A stretch of DNA of 64,000 nucleotides from the NCBI RefSeq assembly GCF_005771495.1, contig NZ_VAUW01000011.1:1-64000 (forward strand). Direction: 5' to 3'. Below, in pieces: positions 45,947 to 54,512 of this stretch; position 1 is the first letter of the stretch; the number at the start of each line of letters is the position of its first letter. Under the pieces are notes generated by a model that saw only the letters and a list, made by a program, of their open reading frames with translations, was not told the DNA's origin and did not search any database. The translations under genes were made by a program, and so were the position numbers. This stretch comes from Maribacter sp. ACAM166 (GTDB taxonomy: Bacteria; Bacteroidota; Bacteroidia; Flavobacteriales; Flavobacteriaceae).

Positions 45947-47755
45947 TTACAAGGCATTTATTTCAACCATTGCACTTTGCTTTAAGATACCATCATTTAC
46001 GTATTCTTTTAAAATAGGGATGATTTCATAGTTTTTCCTAATACTAAAATCACCATTACCGTTTATAAAATAACTATGTCCTAGCCATACATCTTCTGGT
46101 CTAAACTCTTCTGATAAATGCTCTGAGGGTTTTAAAACAACAGCATCATTTATCTTGTACTCATCATAATTTTTGATAAATAAATTAGATACTTTCTCAA
46201 ATAATTCAGTTTCAAAATTATCAATTGGAAGCGCCTTTGGTAATTTGTCGACAAATGCAAACCTTCGTCTAATAGCATAATCAATATGTCCTACACTGCG
46301 GTCTGAGGTATTCATTGTACCTATAATCAAAAGATTTTCTGGCAATAGTAAAGTATTACCATCTTCTGGCGTAGCATACATACTTTCTACTTTCTCTCCA
46401 CGATATTCTAGGGCATAAATTAACTCACCTAAAACCGCTGGCAAATTTGCTCTGTTTATTTCATCTATAATAAGAACGTAAGGTTTGTTTGAACTTATCT
46501 CTTTAGGTGTTACGTAATCCTGTAGTTTATATTTACCCTTAGGGTCTTTTAGATATTTAAGAACAATTTTTTGATAAGTTTCATATTTTAAATCTGTCTC
46601 ACCAAACTTATACAATTCATAAGTCTTTTCATACGTTGCTACTGGTGAGTTGAACTTGATGTTTTCTTGAGAATTGATGCTTACGGGAACATTACTGCTT
46701 CCTATTTTAATAACTGTACCATCGTTGATGTCCTGAACTAACTCGTGCCACGCTATATCAAAATCATCTGTACCACCAGATAAGTTGCTTTGGTTTGCTT
46801 TTTTAGCAAAAGCACCTAAAATTTTATTAACGGTTTTGTATTCTGGTGTGGTACTAACATCTGTTTTTACAACGATACCACGCACAAAATCTTCATAGGA
46901 ATAGGCAGGATGAAACTGAACCAGTTTAAATTGCTCAGATTTTTCTAAAATGGCTTTTTGTTCTTTTTTATCATCTGTCACAGTTCCAAAAATTAACTGC
47001 TCAGCAATATCTTTTGCTTCTCTCGTTTTACCTGTTCCTGGCGGACCTTGTAAAATGATTTGCTTCTTTTGGTTAAGTACCTCTACTATTTCCATATTAG
47101 TAATTCTATTTTGTACTGATTTTATGTTGGTATATAATCTATCAATAAAAGTTCTTGATTTCCATTCTACTTCTTTGGCAAGAGAAGAACGCTCTCTAAC
47201 TGAATTTTTATCTCCATCCCATTTAAAAACAAGTCGTGAAAAATATTTTTTATCTATCGCTGCACCTTTATTGTCAATAATTTGCTTGATAAGTAAAATA
47301 ATATCGTGCCAGTGATTATTATTCTCAAAATTATGATGGTATTGCCCTGATTTTCCATCAGCTGTAATTCTTTGTATAAACCCTGTTTTCTGATTGTTGG
47401 CAAGCTTCTTTAAAAATTTTTTAAAATTAGTATCATTAGGATAAGCAATTTCATCAATTACAATTTTTTCAAGCTCTGCCTGACCGCTACCTTTAGCCCA
47501 ATCATTTACTAGGTTGTCTAACCAAAATACTGGATTACCAAAATAGTTGATGATTTTTTTAGGTTTTCTTACACTATTCTGATATAGAATATTCTTGTAA
47601 TATAGTCTTTGTGTAGTAAAATATTTTCCGTTAAATGAATATACCACTTCAACAACCATCTGGTTATTTTGAAGTTCTGCTACTGTTGTAATATCGTTTT
47701 CAGTAACCTGTAACTCTTTAAAAAAACTTATACATTCTAGTATGCTTTCCCCCAT
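45947..47755 (-). CDS. mcrB: McrB-family AAA+ GTPase-like subunit of type IV restriction
   Basis: A 602-aa McrB-type AAA+ protein. Residues 1 to about 220 are an unrecognised DNA-binding N-terminal domain with no match I know. QIILQGPPGTGKTREAKDIA (Walker A near residue 240), LIIDEINRANLPAVLGELIYALE (Walker B, sensor) and IGTMNTSDRSVGHIDYAIRRRFAFVDK follow; MNTxDRS is the McrB signature. I start at ATG 47755, which overlaps the stop of a 27-codon micro-ORF (TGATG), instead of a GTG one codon earlier. Confidence 0.88.
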   Translation of the reverse strand: MGESILECISFFKELQVTENDITTVAELQNNQMVVEVVYSFNGKYFTTQRLYYKNILYQNSVRKPKKIINYFGNPVFWLDNLVNDWAKGSGQAELEKIVIDEIAYPNDTNFKKFLKKLANNQKTGFIQRITADGKSGQYHHNFENNNHWHDIILLIKQIIDNKGAAIDKKYFSRLVFKWDGDKNSVRERSSLAKEVEWKSRTFIDRLYTNIKSVQNRITNMEIVEVLNQKKQIILQGPPGTGKTREAKDIAEQLIFGTVTDDKKEQKAILEKSEQFKLVQFHPAYSYEDFVRGIVVKTDVSTTPEYKTVNKILGAFAKKANQSNLSGGTDDFDIAWHELVQDINDGTVIKIGSSNVPVSINSQENIKFNSPVATYEKTYELYKFGETDLKYETYQKIVLKYLKDPKGKYKLQDYVTPKEISSNKPYVLIIDEINRANLPAVLGELIYALEYRGEKVESMYATPEDGNTLLLPENLLIIGTMNTSDRSVGHIDYAIRRRFAFVDKLPKALPIDNFETELFEKVSNLFIKNYDEYKINDAVVLKPSEHLSEEFRPEDVWLGHSYFINGNGDFSIRKNYEIIPILKEYVNDGILKQSAMVEINAL

Positions 47756-47838
47756 CACACCAATCGCTTTTTATCAGTAAGTAACCCCTGTATCATATCT
47801 TGTTTAAGGAGCCCGTAATTCTCTTTTTTATTTTCCAT
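47755..47838 (-). CDS. 27-codon micro-ORF, diverged copy of the hsdS 3' end
   Basis: An ORF of 27 aa plus stop, beginning MENKKENYGLLKQDMIQGL and ending LTDKKRLV. It aligns without gaps with the last 27 residues of the HsdS at 49128 (LAAKKEKYEHIKQGM... LLTGKTRLV). By my count 62 of the last 75 bases match. Its ATG overlaps the preceding gene's stop (TGATG) and its stop overlaps the mcrB ATG (TGATG). I read it as a relic of hsdS left by cargo insertion that also keeps ribosomes coupled to mcrB; it may be functional only as a coupler. Confidence 0.75.
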   Translation of the reverse strand: MENKKENYGLLKQDMIQGLLTDKKRLV

Positions 47839-48338
47839 CACTTCTCAAAATTTTTAAAAAATTGCTCATCCTTTTTCAAGTAAAAAGATTGATGTCCAAA
47901 ACTCTTGTATTCTTCTTTCCAAGCCTCTCTAATAATAGCGTGATTATCATACCAAGAATTCATGCCAACTTCCCAAGACTTCCATAATTCTTCATCGATA
48001 CGTCCATTTTTATACCAATAGTATTCTTCTGCACATAAATTGAAGTAGTCATTAAGTTTATTTCTTAGAAAAGGATACTTATTAGGCTTTTTATCCATTA
48101 AATATTCCATAGATTCATGCTTAGTTATTTTTTCTAAATAACCATTAAGCACATCATAACGCTTATTATATTCTCCGAAAAGCTCCTTTTGAAGTTGATG
48201 ACTTGCAATGTCAGATTGATTTTTATTGTATTTATTAGTCGAGATCAAAACTGCCACTCCCAAAAAAAACGTAACCAAAACGCCTAAAACGTTTGTAATA
48301 AGTTCCCAGTCTATATTTAAATTATTAATTTCTTCCAT
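47838..48338 (-). CDS. unknown membrane protein in the defence operon
   Basis: A 166-aa protein, not recognised. One transmembrane segment (residues about 13-33, LITNVLGVLVTFFLGVAVLIS) after a short N-terminus, then a helical soluble part rich in Asp, Glu, Trp and Tyr (LNDYFNLCAEEYYWYKNGRIDEELWKSWEVGMNSWYDN). The layout resembles DUF4760-type proteins. Placement between hsdS-tail micro-ORFs in a restriction operon suggests cargo; an abortive-infection effector acting at the membrane is possible, unproven. Confidence 0.62.
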   Translation of the reverse strand: MEEINNLNIDWELITNVLGVLVTFFLGVAVLISTNKYNKNQSDIASHQLQKELFGEYNKRYDVLNGYLEKITKHESMEYLMDKKPNKYPFLRNKLNDYFNLCAEEYYWYKNGRIDEELWKSWEVGMNSWYDNHAIIREAWKEEYKSFGHQSFYLKKDEQFFKNFEK

Positions 48339-48379
48339 TACACTAACCGTGTTTTACCATTCAATAACTCTTGCATCAT
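48338..48379 (-). CDS. 13-codon micro-ORF, copy of the hsdS 3' end
   Basis: MMQELLNGKTRLV followed by TAA. The hsdS end reads MMQELLTGKTRLV; 35 of 42 bases match by my count. It starts inside the stop of the preceding nuclease-like gene (ATGATG over TGA) and its stop overlaps the start of the membrane-protein gene (TAATG). It is one of three tails in a row and separates the two unknown genes. Too short for normal annotation but clearly homologous to hsdS. Confidence 0.75.
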   Translation of the reverse strand: MMQELLNGKTRLV

Positions 48380-49128
48380 TTTTTATTTAAAATTACTTTG
48401 AGCACTTCTGTATCTCTCTTTTTATTTCTTACCAATTTCTTTTGAGAAGTAACCTCAAACAAAGAATAGTCTAGCTCCACTAATTGTATTCCGTTTTCTG
48501 GTAATAAGTCTCTTCTAAGTTGTTCGTATTTGGCGCGTTGTTCACCTCTATGCACTCCACTAACAGTCATTTTGTTGGGTTTGTCAAAATGACTTACAGC
48601 CTCGGTATGCTGTCTTTCGTGAAACTCAATTACTAGATTTTTTGGCGCATAATACCCATCAACTGGTAGTTTAGTTCTTAAAACACCATTAGAGTGTAGG
48701 TCTCCTTGCAAGAAATCAAATCGATGTTGCCTTGAGGCTTTTATTCCTAATATCTCATCGCATAAATCAATGATATAATCTTCATCCTTATGCTTCTTTT
48801 TGGTTGTTGATTTACTTGTCGTCGCCAGCCGTTTAACTTTTGGAGTTGCTCTAATTACTTTAGGAATTGATTGATTTGATGGAATAAAAAACCAATTTGT
48901 ATTCTTTGTTTTTTGCACACCATGAGCAAATGGTATTAAATGCAGTTGATTGCTCGCTTTTAAATTTCTCAGCACTTTTCTAATAGGTAGCCCATTTCTG
49001 TGGTCTTTTATAAAAATGCCTGCTTTTATGAGTTCAGGCATTAGGTCTTTGGCTGGTACCATAACCCAATCTTTATTTTTTTCAAAATAAGACTGGACTA
49101 CCTTGTTAATTTGGGCTGTTTTCTCCAT
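48376..49128 (-). CDS. unknown nuclease-like protein inserted after hsdS
   Basis: A 250-aa protein I cannot name. Residues 1 to about 85 look like a winged helix (NGLPIRKVLRNLKASNQLHLIPFAHG); about 95-115 is a Lys/Thr-rich linker; the rest resembles a PD-(D/E)xK-type fold: LPVDGYYAPKNLVIEFHERQH (Asp157, Glu168, His170), then GVHRGEQRAKYEQLRRDLLP and LVELDYSLFE. A nuclease with a DNA-binding domain is my inference. I start at ATG 49128, which overlaps the hsdS stop (TGATG), over a GTG one codon upstream. Confidence 0.65.
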   Translation of the reverse strand: MEKTAQINKVVQSYFEKNKDWVMVPAKDLMPELIKAGIFIKDHRNGLPIRKVLRNLKASNQLHLIPFAHGVQKTKNTNWFFIPSNQSIPKVIRATPKVKRLATTSKSTTKKKHKDEDYIIDLCDEILGIKASRQHRFDFLQGDLHSNGVLRTKLPVDGYYAPKNLVIEFHERQHTEAVSHFDKPNKMTVSGVHRGEQRAKYEQLRRDLLPENGIQLVELDYSLFEVTSQKKLVRNKKRDTEVLKVILNKK

Positions 49129-50366
49129 CACACTAACCGCGTTTTACCAGTAAGCAACTCCTGCATCATACCTTGTTTAATATGCTCGTATTTCTCTTTT
49201 TTGGCGGCTAACTCCTCAAGTTCTTTATCCATATCAGATAGGATTTCTGCAATTCTATTTTGCTCATCGATATCGGGAAAGGAAATTTCAAATTTTGAAA
49301 GAGCCTCTTTAGTTATAGTTTTTATGATACCACCAGGCGCATTTTCTTTTTCAATCTGAAATTTGAGCCATACAGAAAGCATAAAGAAATATTTACTTAT
49401 ATCTGAACTAATTGACTCAAAAATCAGCAAAGTTCTGTCCACATAAGCATCATACTGAGTAATACAAATGCGACCAATAGACCCTTGAAGAGTTAGTATT
49501 ATTGTTCCTTTTTCTACAAAAACACTTTTTTTCGAACCTTCAAGACTGATTTTTTGTTTTGTCTCAGGTTTCAGTTTGTTATTCTTATCTACATCCACAA
49601 CTTGAACGAAAGGCATTCCATTTATATCATCATACCATTTTGATAATCCATAAGGTTGCGGAAAACTACCTCTCCTGTAGGTTGCTAGCTCTTTAATAGT
49701 TTTTGTTTCCCATTTTTCATCTGGCGTTAACAACTGCTGCATCGCGCCTTGTTTTATGGCTTTCTTTTTTGCGATAAGGTCGTCTAGGTTGGTTATCAAA
49801 TTATCTACATCGCTTAATGCGGTGGCGATGGCTTTTTGTTCTTCTAGGGTTGGTGGTAGTGCAATGGTTACTTTAGATAGATATCTTCCGTTGGTCAAAG
49901 CTCTGGTAGTAAATGAACTTTTGGCTATTATTTGTGTTCTTACATAATCTGGTATAAAACAGTATTGAAAGTATTCAGATGCCACTTTTTTATTTACTGG
50001 ACGCCCGCGTAAAACAAATCCACTAAAAACACAATTATCTATATTTTCTAAAAGTACAGCAGATACACCAATCTCTTCTTGAGTTTCAGAAGTTCTAGTA
50101 AAAAATACATCGCCTTTTCTTGCTGAAAAATTATTTAGCTCTTGTGAATTCAAAAAAACTTTACCTTTTATATCCGATTTTGTCAGACCAAAGTTTTTAA
50201 AAACATCCATATAATTAATTATAGGAGTTCCGTAACCAAAAAACTCACTTTCCTTGTTTAGCCCGTTCTTAAATAATAAAGAGTCTCCAATTTTTATTGT
50301 TTCCCAATCCTTTGGAATAATCCCAATTTCAGTCTGCTTATAGCCTTCCTTTAAAGTTAATTCCAT
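49128..50366 (-). CDS. hsdS: type I restriction specificity subunit
   Basis: A 412-aa DNA-recognition subunit with two target-recognition domains, each followed by a conserved helix. The first half ends LDDLIAKKKAIKQGAMQQLLT and the second ends AAKKEKYEHIKQGMMQELLTGK, the internal repeat that gives HsdS its two-fold symmetry. It sets the target sequence for both HsdM and HsdR. It overlaps hsdM by 10 bp at its start. Its 3' end is the source of the repeated tail found twice more downstream. Confidence 0.93.
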   Translation of the reverse strand: MELTLKEGYKQTEIGIIPKDWETIKIGDSLLFKNGLNKESEFFGYGTPIINYMDVFKNFGLTKSDIKGKVFLNSQELNNFSARKGDVFFTRTSETQEEIGVSAVLLENIDNCVFSGFVLRGRPVNKKVASEYFQYCFIPDYVRTQIIAKSSFTTRALTNGRYLSKVTIALPPTLEEQKAIATALSDVDNLITNLDDLIAKKKAIKQGAMQQLLTPDEKWETKTIKELATYRRGSFPQPYGLSKWYDDINGMPFVQVVDVDKNNKLKPETKQKISLEGSKKSVFVEKGTIILTLQGSIGRICITQYDAYVDRTLLIFESISSDISKYFFMLSVWLKFQIEKENAPGGIIKTITKEALSKFEISFPDIDEQNRIAEILSDMDKELEELAAKKEKYEHIKQGMMQELLTGKTRLV

Positions 50367-52780
50367 ACCAATCCCATTTTTTCAAGATGACCAGCTACTT
50401 TTTCTTCTAGTTCGGTGTTGCTCGTATCAAGTTGTCCTAATGTATTTTCATAACGCTCTGCCAGTTCTTTAATACGACCAGTAAGACGTTGTGAGATACT
50501 GTCTATCTCGCTTTGCATAGCAGCGCTTATGGTGGTAAGCCATTTATCATCTACTACCAAAGTTCTAACTTCTGGTTCGGTGAGTTTGCCAAATTGCTTT
50601 AAAGTACTTGCATCCAGTTCTTGTTCTGCAACTTTAATTTGTTTTTTTAGTGTGGCTTCTTTTGCGAAAGCGGTCAATAGTTTGTTTCCTAAATCGTAGG
50701 CTTCTTTTTCGCTCTTGTCCCCTTTTATACTTTTAAGGTATTTGGTGAGTGTGGTTTTAGTAATGGTACCTTTATCATTTGTAGCATCACTCAATAATCC
50801 TTCTTCACCAGCATGTTCTTCATTATAGGTAGTGATTTCGGCTTGTTTGGTTTCTAGTTGTGCTACTAGGTCATTAAGTGCTTGTTGTTCGCTTGCTAAG
50901 TATTTGTCTATCACTAGCTGCTTAGGGATTAAATCGCAGGTCCAGCCTTTATCTACTTCTTTTCCTTTGCTATTTTTTTCTAGTATGCGTTTGGTTTTAG
51001 CTACCCAACCATCTTCTGCCAGTAGGTACACATCATCTTTCATCATCGCATCCCAGTAATCCATAAAATGTTGGTACATCGCATACTGGTTTACGAGTGG
51101 TTTGCCATCATACTCGTGCAATAAGGCTTCTGCAATACGCTTTTCTAATTTTTTAGGTGCGGTTTGCTCATTAATGCCTTGTAAATCTGCATAGACTTTC
51201 TCTTTCCAACTTTCAAAAACCAAAGCTAGCTTATCGCTATAATTGGTAAACTCAGGATGCGAATAAATGGCATTTTTAATATCACTAGCCGCTACATTGA
51301 GTTGTGAGTAGTTTTCGCGAAAGCGAGAAAATAAATGTGCTTTAAGGTTAGGGTATACTTTCCAGAATCTACTTAGCCCTTCTATATCTTTATTAGGGAT
51401 GCCACCATTAAGGTGTGCGTTTAAATCTTGTATATCTTCCTCTTCCTGCGTATCCACATAACGAGGGATGTTAAGGTTGTACTCATTTTTTTCAATCTCG
51501 TCAAAAGGCACAAAGCGTGCATATTTCTCCACCTCAGTTTGTGTATTAAACACATCTACTATCTGGTGAATGTCTTGCTCTCGTAGTCGGTTTTTGTTTC
51601 CGTCTTTAATAAAGCCTTTACTTGCATCCATCATAAAGATTCCATCACGCTCTTCTGTATGTTCTTTATCTATCACAATAATGCAGGCAGGAATACCAGT
51701 ACCGTAAAATAAATTTGCTGGTAAACCTATCACGCCTTTAATCCATTTACGCTCTATAATATTCTGGCGTATTGCAGCCTCTGCATTACCGCGAAACAAC
51801 ACACCGTGCGGTAAAATAACAGCACCTTTACCTGTACTTTTTAAGGATGCGAGAATATGTAATAGAAAAGCATAATCTCCGTTTTTATCTGGTGGCACGC
51901 CAAAACCTCTAAAACGATTATATACATCATCTAGGGGTACAATACCAGTATCCCAATTTTTTATTGAAAATGGAGGGTTTGCAACTACAAAGTCAAAACG
52001 TTTTAACTGTCCGTTTTCTGTAAACTGTGGTGACGCAATGGTGTTCTTGCCAGCAATAGAAGCCTCAGGGTACCCGTGCAGCCACATATTCATAATGGCA
52101 AGTCCTTTAGTTGCCACATCTTTTTCTTGTCCGTACAATGTTAAACCGTTAGGTGCCTCGCCAGCTACCTTTAATAATAGCGAACCAGAACCACAGGTTG
52201 GGTCATAAGCGCTATACGAAGGTTTATCTGCTTTGTGTACATCTATCACTTTAGATAAGATTCTAGACACCTCAGCAGGCGTGTAAAATTGTCCTTTGCT
52301 CTTACCAGATTCGGTTGCAAAGTGACGCATTAAAAACTCGTACGCATCACCTAGAACATCATCATCTTCGGCACGATTGTTTTTAAAGTTTAAGGCAGGG
52401 TTCTCAAAAATGGCAATGAGCTTAGAAAGTAGCTCCACCTTTTCTTTATCGCTACCTAGCTTCTCGTCATCATTAAAATCTACAATCTCTAGTGAACCAC
52501 CTAAACCATTAGAGTCAAACAGTGGTCGTAGTATTTCTTTATTGATACGGTCACCTATATCTGGCTGACCTTTTAACGCCACCATATCTTCAAACGAAGC
52601 TCCTTTAGGAACTTCAATTAAACTCATAGCATTACCAGCATATTTATCGCTCACATACTTCACAAAAAGCATTGTAAGTACATAATCTTTATACTGTGAG
52701 GCATCCATTCCTCCAGCACCTCTTAACTTATCACAGCTTTCCCAAAGGGATGAGTATAATTCTGATTTTTTAATTGCCAT
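50357..52780 (-). CDS. hsdM: type I N6-adenine DNA methyltransferase subunit
   Basis: An 807-aa methyltransferase, larger than the usual 500-550 aa. After an N-terminal helical domain come YDPTCGSGSLLLKVAG (SAM site) and FDFVVANPPFSIKNWD (catalytic NPPF). The C-terminal about 350 residues include a long coiled-coil-like part (about 620-800, ending LEEKVAGHLEKMGLVWN) that probably contacts HsdS. It starts 28 bp after abiEii on the same strand. Methylates adenine in the HsdS target. Confidence 0.95.
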   Translation of the reverse strand: MAIKKSELYSSLWESCDKLRGAGGMDASQYKDYVLTMLFVKYVSDKYAGNAMSLIEVPKGASFEDMVALKGQPDIGDRINKEILRPLFDSNGLGGSLEIVDFNDDEKLGSDKEKVELLSKLIAIFENPALNFKNNRAEDDDVLGDAYEFLMRHFATESGKSKGQFYTPAEVSRILSKVIDVHKADKPSYSAYDPTCGSGSLLLKVAGEAPNGLTLYGQEKDVATKGLAIMNMWLHGYPEASIAGKNTIASPQFTENGQLKRFDFVVANPPFSIKNWDTGIVPLDDVYNRFRGFGVPPDKNGDYAFLLHILASLKSTGKGAVILPHGVLFRGNAEAAIRQNIIERKWIKGVIGLPANLFYGTGIPACIIVIDKEHTEERDGIFMMDASKGFIKDGNKNRLREQDIHQIVDVFNTQTEVEKYARFVPFDEIEKNEYNLNIPRYVDTQEEEDIQDLNAHLNGGIPNKDIEGLSRFWKVYPNLKAHLFSRFRENYSQLNVAASDIKNAIYSHPEFTNYSDKLALVFESWKEKVYADLQGINEQTAPKKLEKRIAEALLHEYDGKPLVNQYAMYQHFMDYWDAMMKDDVYLLAEDGWVAKTKRILEKNSKGKEVDKGWTCDLIPKQLVIDKYLASEQQALNDLVAQLETKQAEITTYNEEHAGEEGLLSDATNDKGTITKTTLTKYLKSIKGDKSEKEAYDLGNKLLTAFAKEATLKKQIKVAEQELDASTLKQFGKLTEPEVRTLVVDDKWLTTISAAMQSEIDSISQRLTGRIKELAERYENTLGQLDTSNTELEEKVAGHLEKMGLVWN

Positions 52781-52808
52781 AGTTAGTTTTAAATAATATA
52801 GGTATCTA

Positions 52809-53600
52809 TTATAGTTTCTTTACAACCTCATTCTTTAGCCATTCAAAGGCTGCATTTTGGTCATATTTAATTTCGGGTCGTAACAAGGCTTCCATATCCC
52901 CAGTAAAATTTGGGTCTTGCTCTTTTTCTTCAATATTTAATAAAAATTGTTTTTGACTTGGTGGTCTCTTACCAGTTGAGAATGTGGTGTATTCCTTAAA
53001 ACATTTAATAATTTGTTCTGTATCTAATTGCAAATTCAATCTAGAATAATCCAAATCAAACAAATCGCGACCTTTGCTACGTTGGTATAATGCCCTAAGC
53101 TTAGTACCTAAAAGTTCATTGATGTTGTACGTTCGAATATTAGCACTTCCTTTAAACCAATCGCTTTGCACCTCAAAAGGAAATTCAACCCATGTTAGTA
53201 CATTAAAATGCTCTTTACAATTAATTTCTAATTTTAAGCGCAGTCTAATATCTTCATATTCAGAAGTAAAACGATATAATGCTTTTGCTCCATGTCCTCC
53301 GATTTTAGTGCTTCTTTTTTCTTCAAAAAATGTAATGACTTCATTGAGACGTTGCATTATTGGTTTTATTGGACCTTCTTTAATTTGAACCAAATCGATA
53401 TCTTCAGAATATCTTGGCGCAGGATTTAGATACAACTTATGCAAAGCAGTACCACCTCTAAAAGCTAGGTTTTCTCTTAGAAAATCATCAGAGAAAATTT
53501 CTACTAATGCTCTGCTAATTACAAGGTCTTGTTCTACTTGATAAAATTGTTTCCAAGGGGCTTGTTCTTGCCATTTTGCTATGTAGGGCTTTGGAATCAT
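52809..53600 (-). CDS. abiEii: AbiEii-type nucleotidyltransferase toxin
   Basis: A 263-aa toxin of the type IV (AbiE) system, of the DUF1814 family. LAFRGGTALHKLYLNPAPRYSEDIDLV carries the nucleotidyltransferase site (GG-TAL, then RxSEDIDL). LRALYQRSKGRDLFDLDY is the family C-terminal motif. AbiE aborts phage infection by killing or arresting the cell. Its start overlaps the abiEi stop by 4 bp, a normal antitoxin-toxin arrangement. Confidence 0.88.
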   Translation of the reverse strand: MIPKPYIAKWQEQAPWKQFYQVEQDLVISRALVEIFSDDFLRENLAFRGGTALHKLYLNPAPRYSEDIDLVQIKEGPIKPIMQRLNEVITFFEEKRSTKIGGHGAKALYRFTSEYEDIRLRLKLEINCKEHFNVLTWVEFPFEVQSDWFKGSANIRTYNINELLGTKLRALYQRSKGRDLFDLDYSRLNLQLDTEQIIKCFKEYTTFSTGKRPPSQKQFLLNIEEKEQDPNFTGDMEALLRPEIKYDQNAAFEWLKNEVVKKL

Positions 53601-54388
53601 AAATCGCTTTCCAGTTTTATATTCACATCAACTTTCCAGTCATTATTAATGGCTCCAGGTCTCTCTTTTGATTTTGGACTCAATAACACCGGATAGTATT
53701 TTGATGCCTTTAAGCATTCCATAATTGGTACATATAAATTAGATTCAACTTGTAGTGCTGACTCTAACAAAAAACCAAAACGTTGTAGGGTGCTTTTGTG
53801 AGGATACCAACTTAATAAGTCTTTTATGTCTTGAACGGTAATCTCTTCTGATAACTCTTCGAGAATGGCTAACATTCTATTAATGCCACCCAACTTGGTT
53901 TGATGACTAATTAAATCTGCTGCGGTTAGCGCTGGACTTGAAATTTTAAAAATACCTGCGTCCGATTTTTTTTCTAAAATGTTTTTTGTTGGCCATTTTG
54001 AAGTTGTAAAAAAATGGATGTCCAGCGATGATTTTTTAATGTTAGGAAATTGGTTATCCGTCATCACATATTCCCGTTGCACTTGTTGATGTCCTGCACC
54101 GTGAAATTTTGCAGCGGAATAAAAGCCCAGGTAATACTTACTATCCAAATAGTTAAAAAGTTTATCTGCAAATAATTGTATAGGAAGCTGTTCTTGTTTT
54201 GAATATCTTGGTGGAATGATTAGGTAAAATCCTTTTCTTAAATTTATAATTTCCTTTTTTGCTACCAATCGGGAGAGCTCTCGCGTTAAAGCAGTTTCTG
54301 TTTTATGACACTTTTGAATAAGTTCATCCCAGGAAAATGAGTACTCTTCAACCGATTGTAATTGCTTTATGTAGTCTGAAATATCCAA
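53597..54388 (-). CDS. abiEi: AbiEi-type antitoxin/transcriptional regulator
   Basis: A 263-aa antitoxin with an N-terminal winged helix (residues about 1-60, SWDELIQKCHKTETALTRELSRLVAKKEIINLRKGFY) and a C-terminal domain. AbiEi proteins repress their own promoter and counter the AbiEii toxin. An imperfect inverted repeat, ATACC...GGTAT, sits 25 nt before the start (54413-54429). All genes of the restriction operon downstream read in the same direction with short gaps, so this promoter may drive part or all of them. Confidence 0.82.
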   Translation of the reverse strand: MDISDYIKQLQSVEEYSFSWDELIQKCHKTETALTRELSRLVAKKEIINLRKGFYLIIPPRYSKQEQLPIQLFADKLFNYLDSKYYLGFYSAAKFHGAGHQQVQREYVMTDNQFPNIKKSSLDIHFFTTSKWPTKNILEKKSDAGIFKISSPALTAADLISHQTKLGGINRMLAILEELSEEITVQDIKDLLSWYPHKSTLQRFGFLLESALQVESNLYVPIMECLKASKYYPVLLSPKSKERPGAINNDWKVDVNIKLESDL

Positions 54389-54412
54389 TTTAAAAGTAAA
54401 TTTTTTAGAAAG

Positions 54413-54429
54413 ATACCATTTTAAGGTAT
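54413..54429. promoter_or_regulatory. operator-like inverted repeat before abiEi
   Basis: ATACC-ATTTTAA-GGTAT. TACCATT also recurs at 54843-54849 in a perfect palindrome, and TTACCA/TGGTAA at 54883-54900. A shared repressor binding these sites is possible. Confidence 0.45.
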
Positions 54430-54512
54430 TAATCTCATTATTTTACTATGATATTTTTAGATTTAATCAATAGCAACGATTGCCTGTAAACAAGAAAGAG
54501 TATCAATTTAAT

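Noticed and set aside
39994-54388. BREX, DISARM or another composite defence system
   Set aside because: No pglZ, brxC, drm or similar genes were recognised; type I restriction, McrBC and AbiE account for the recognised genes.
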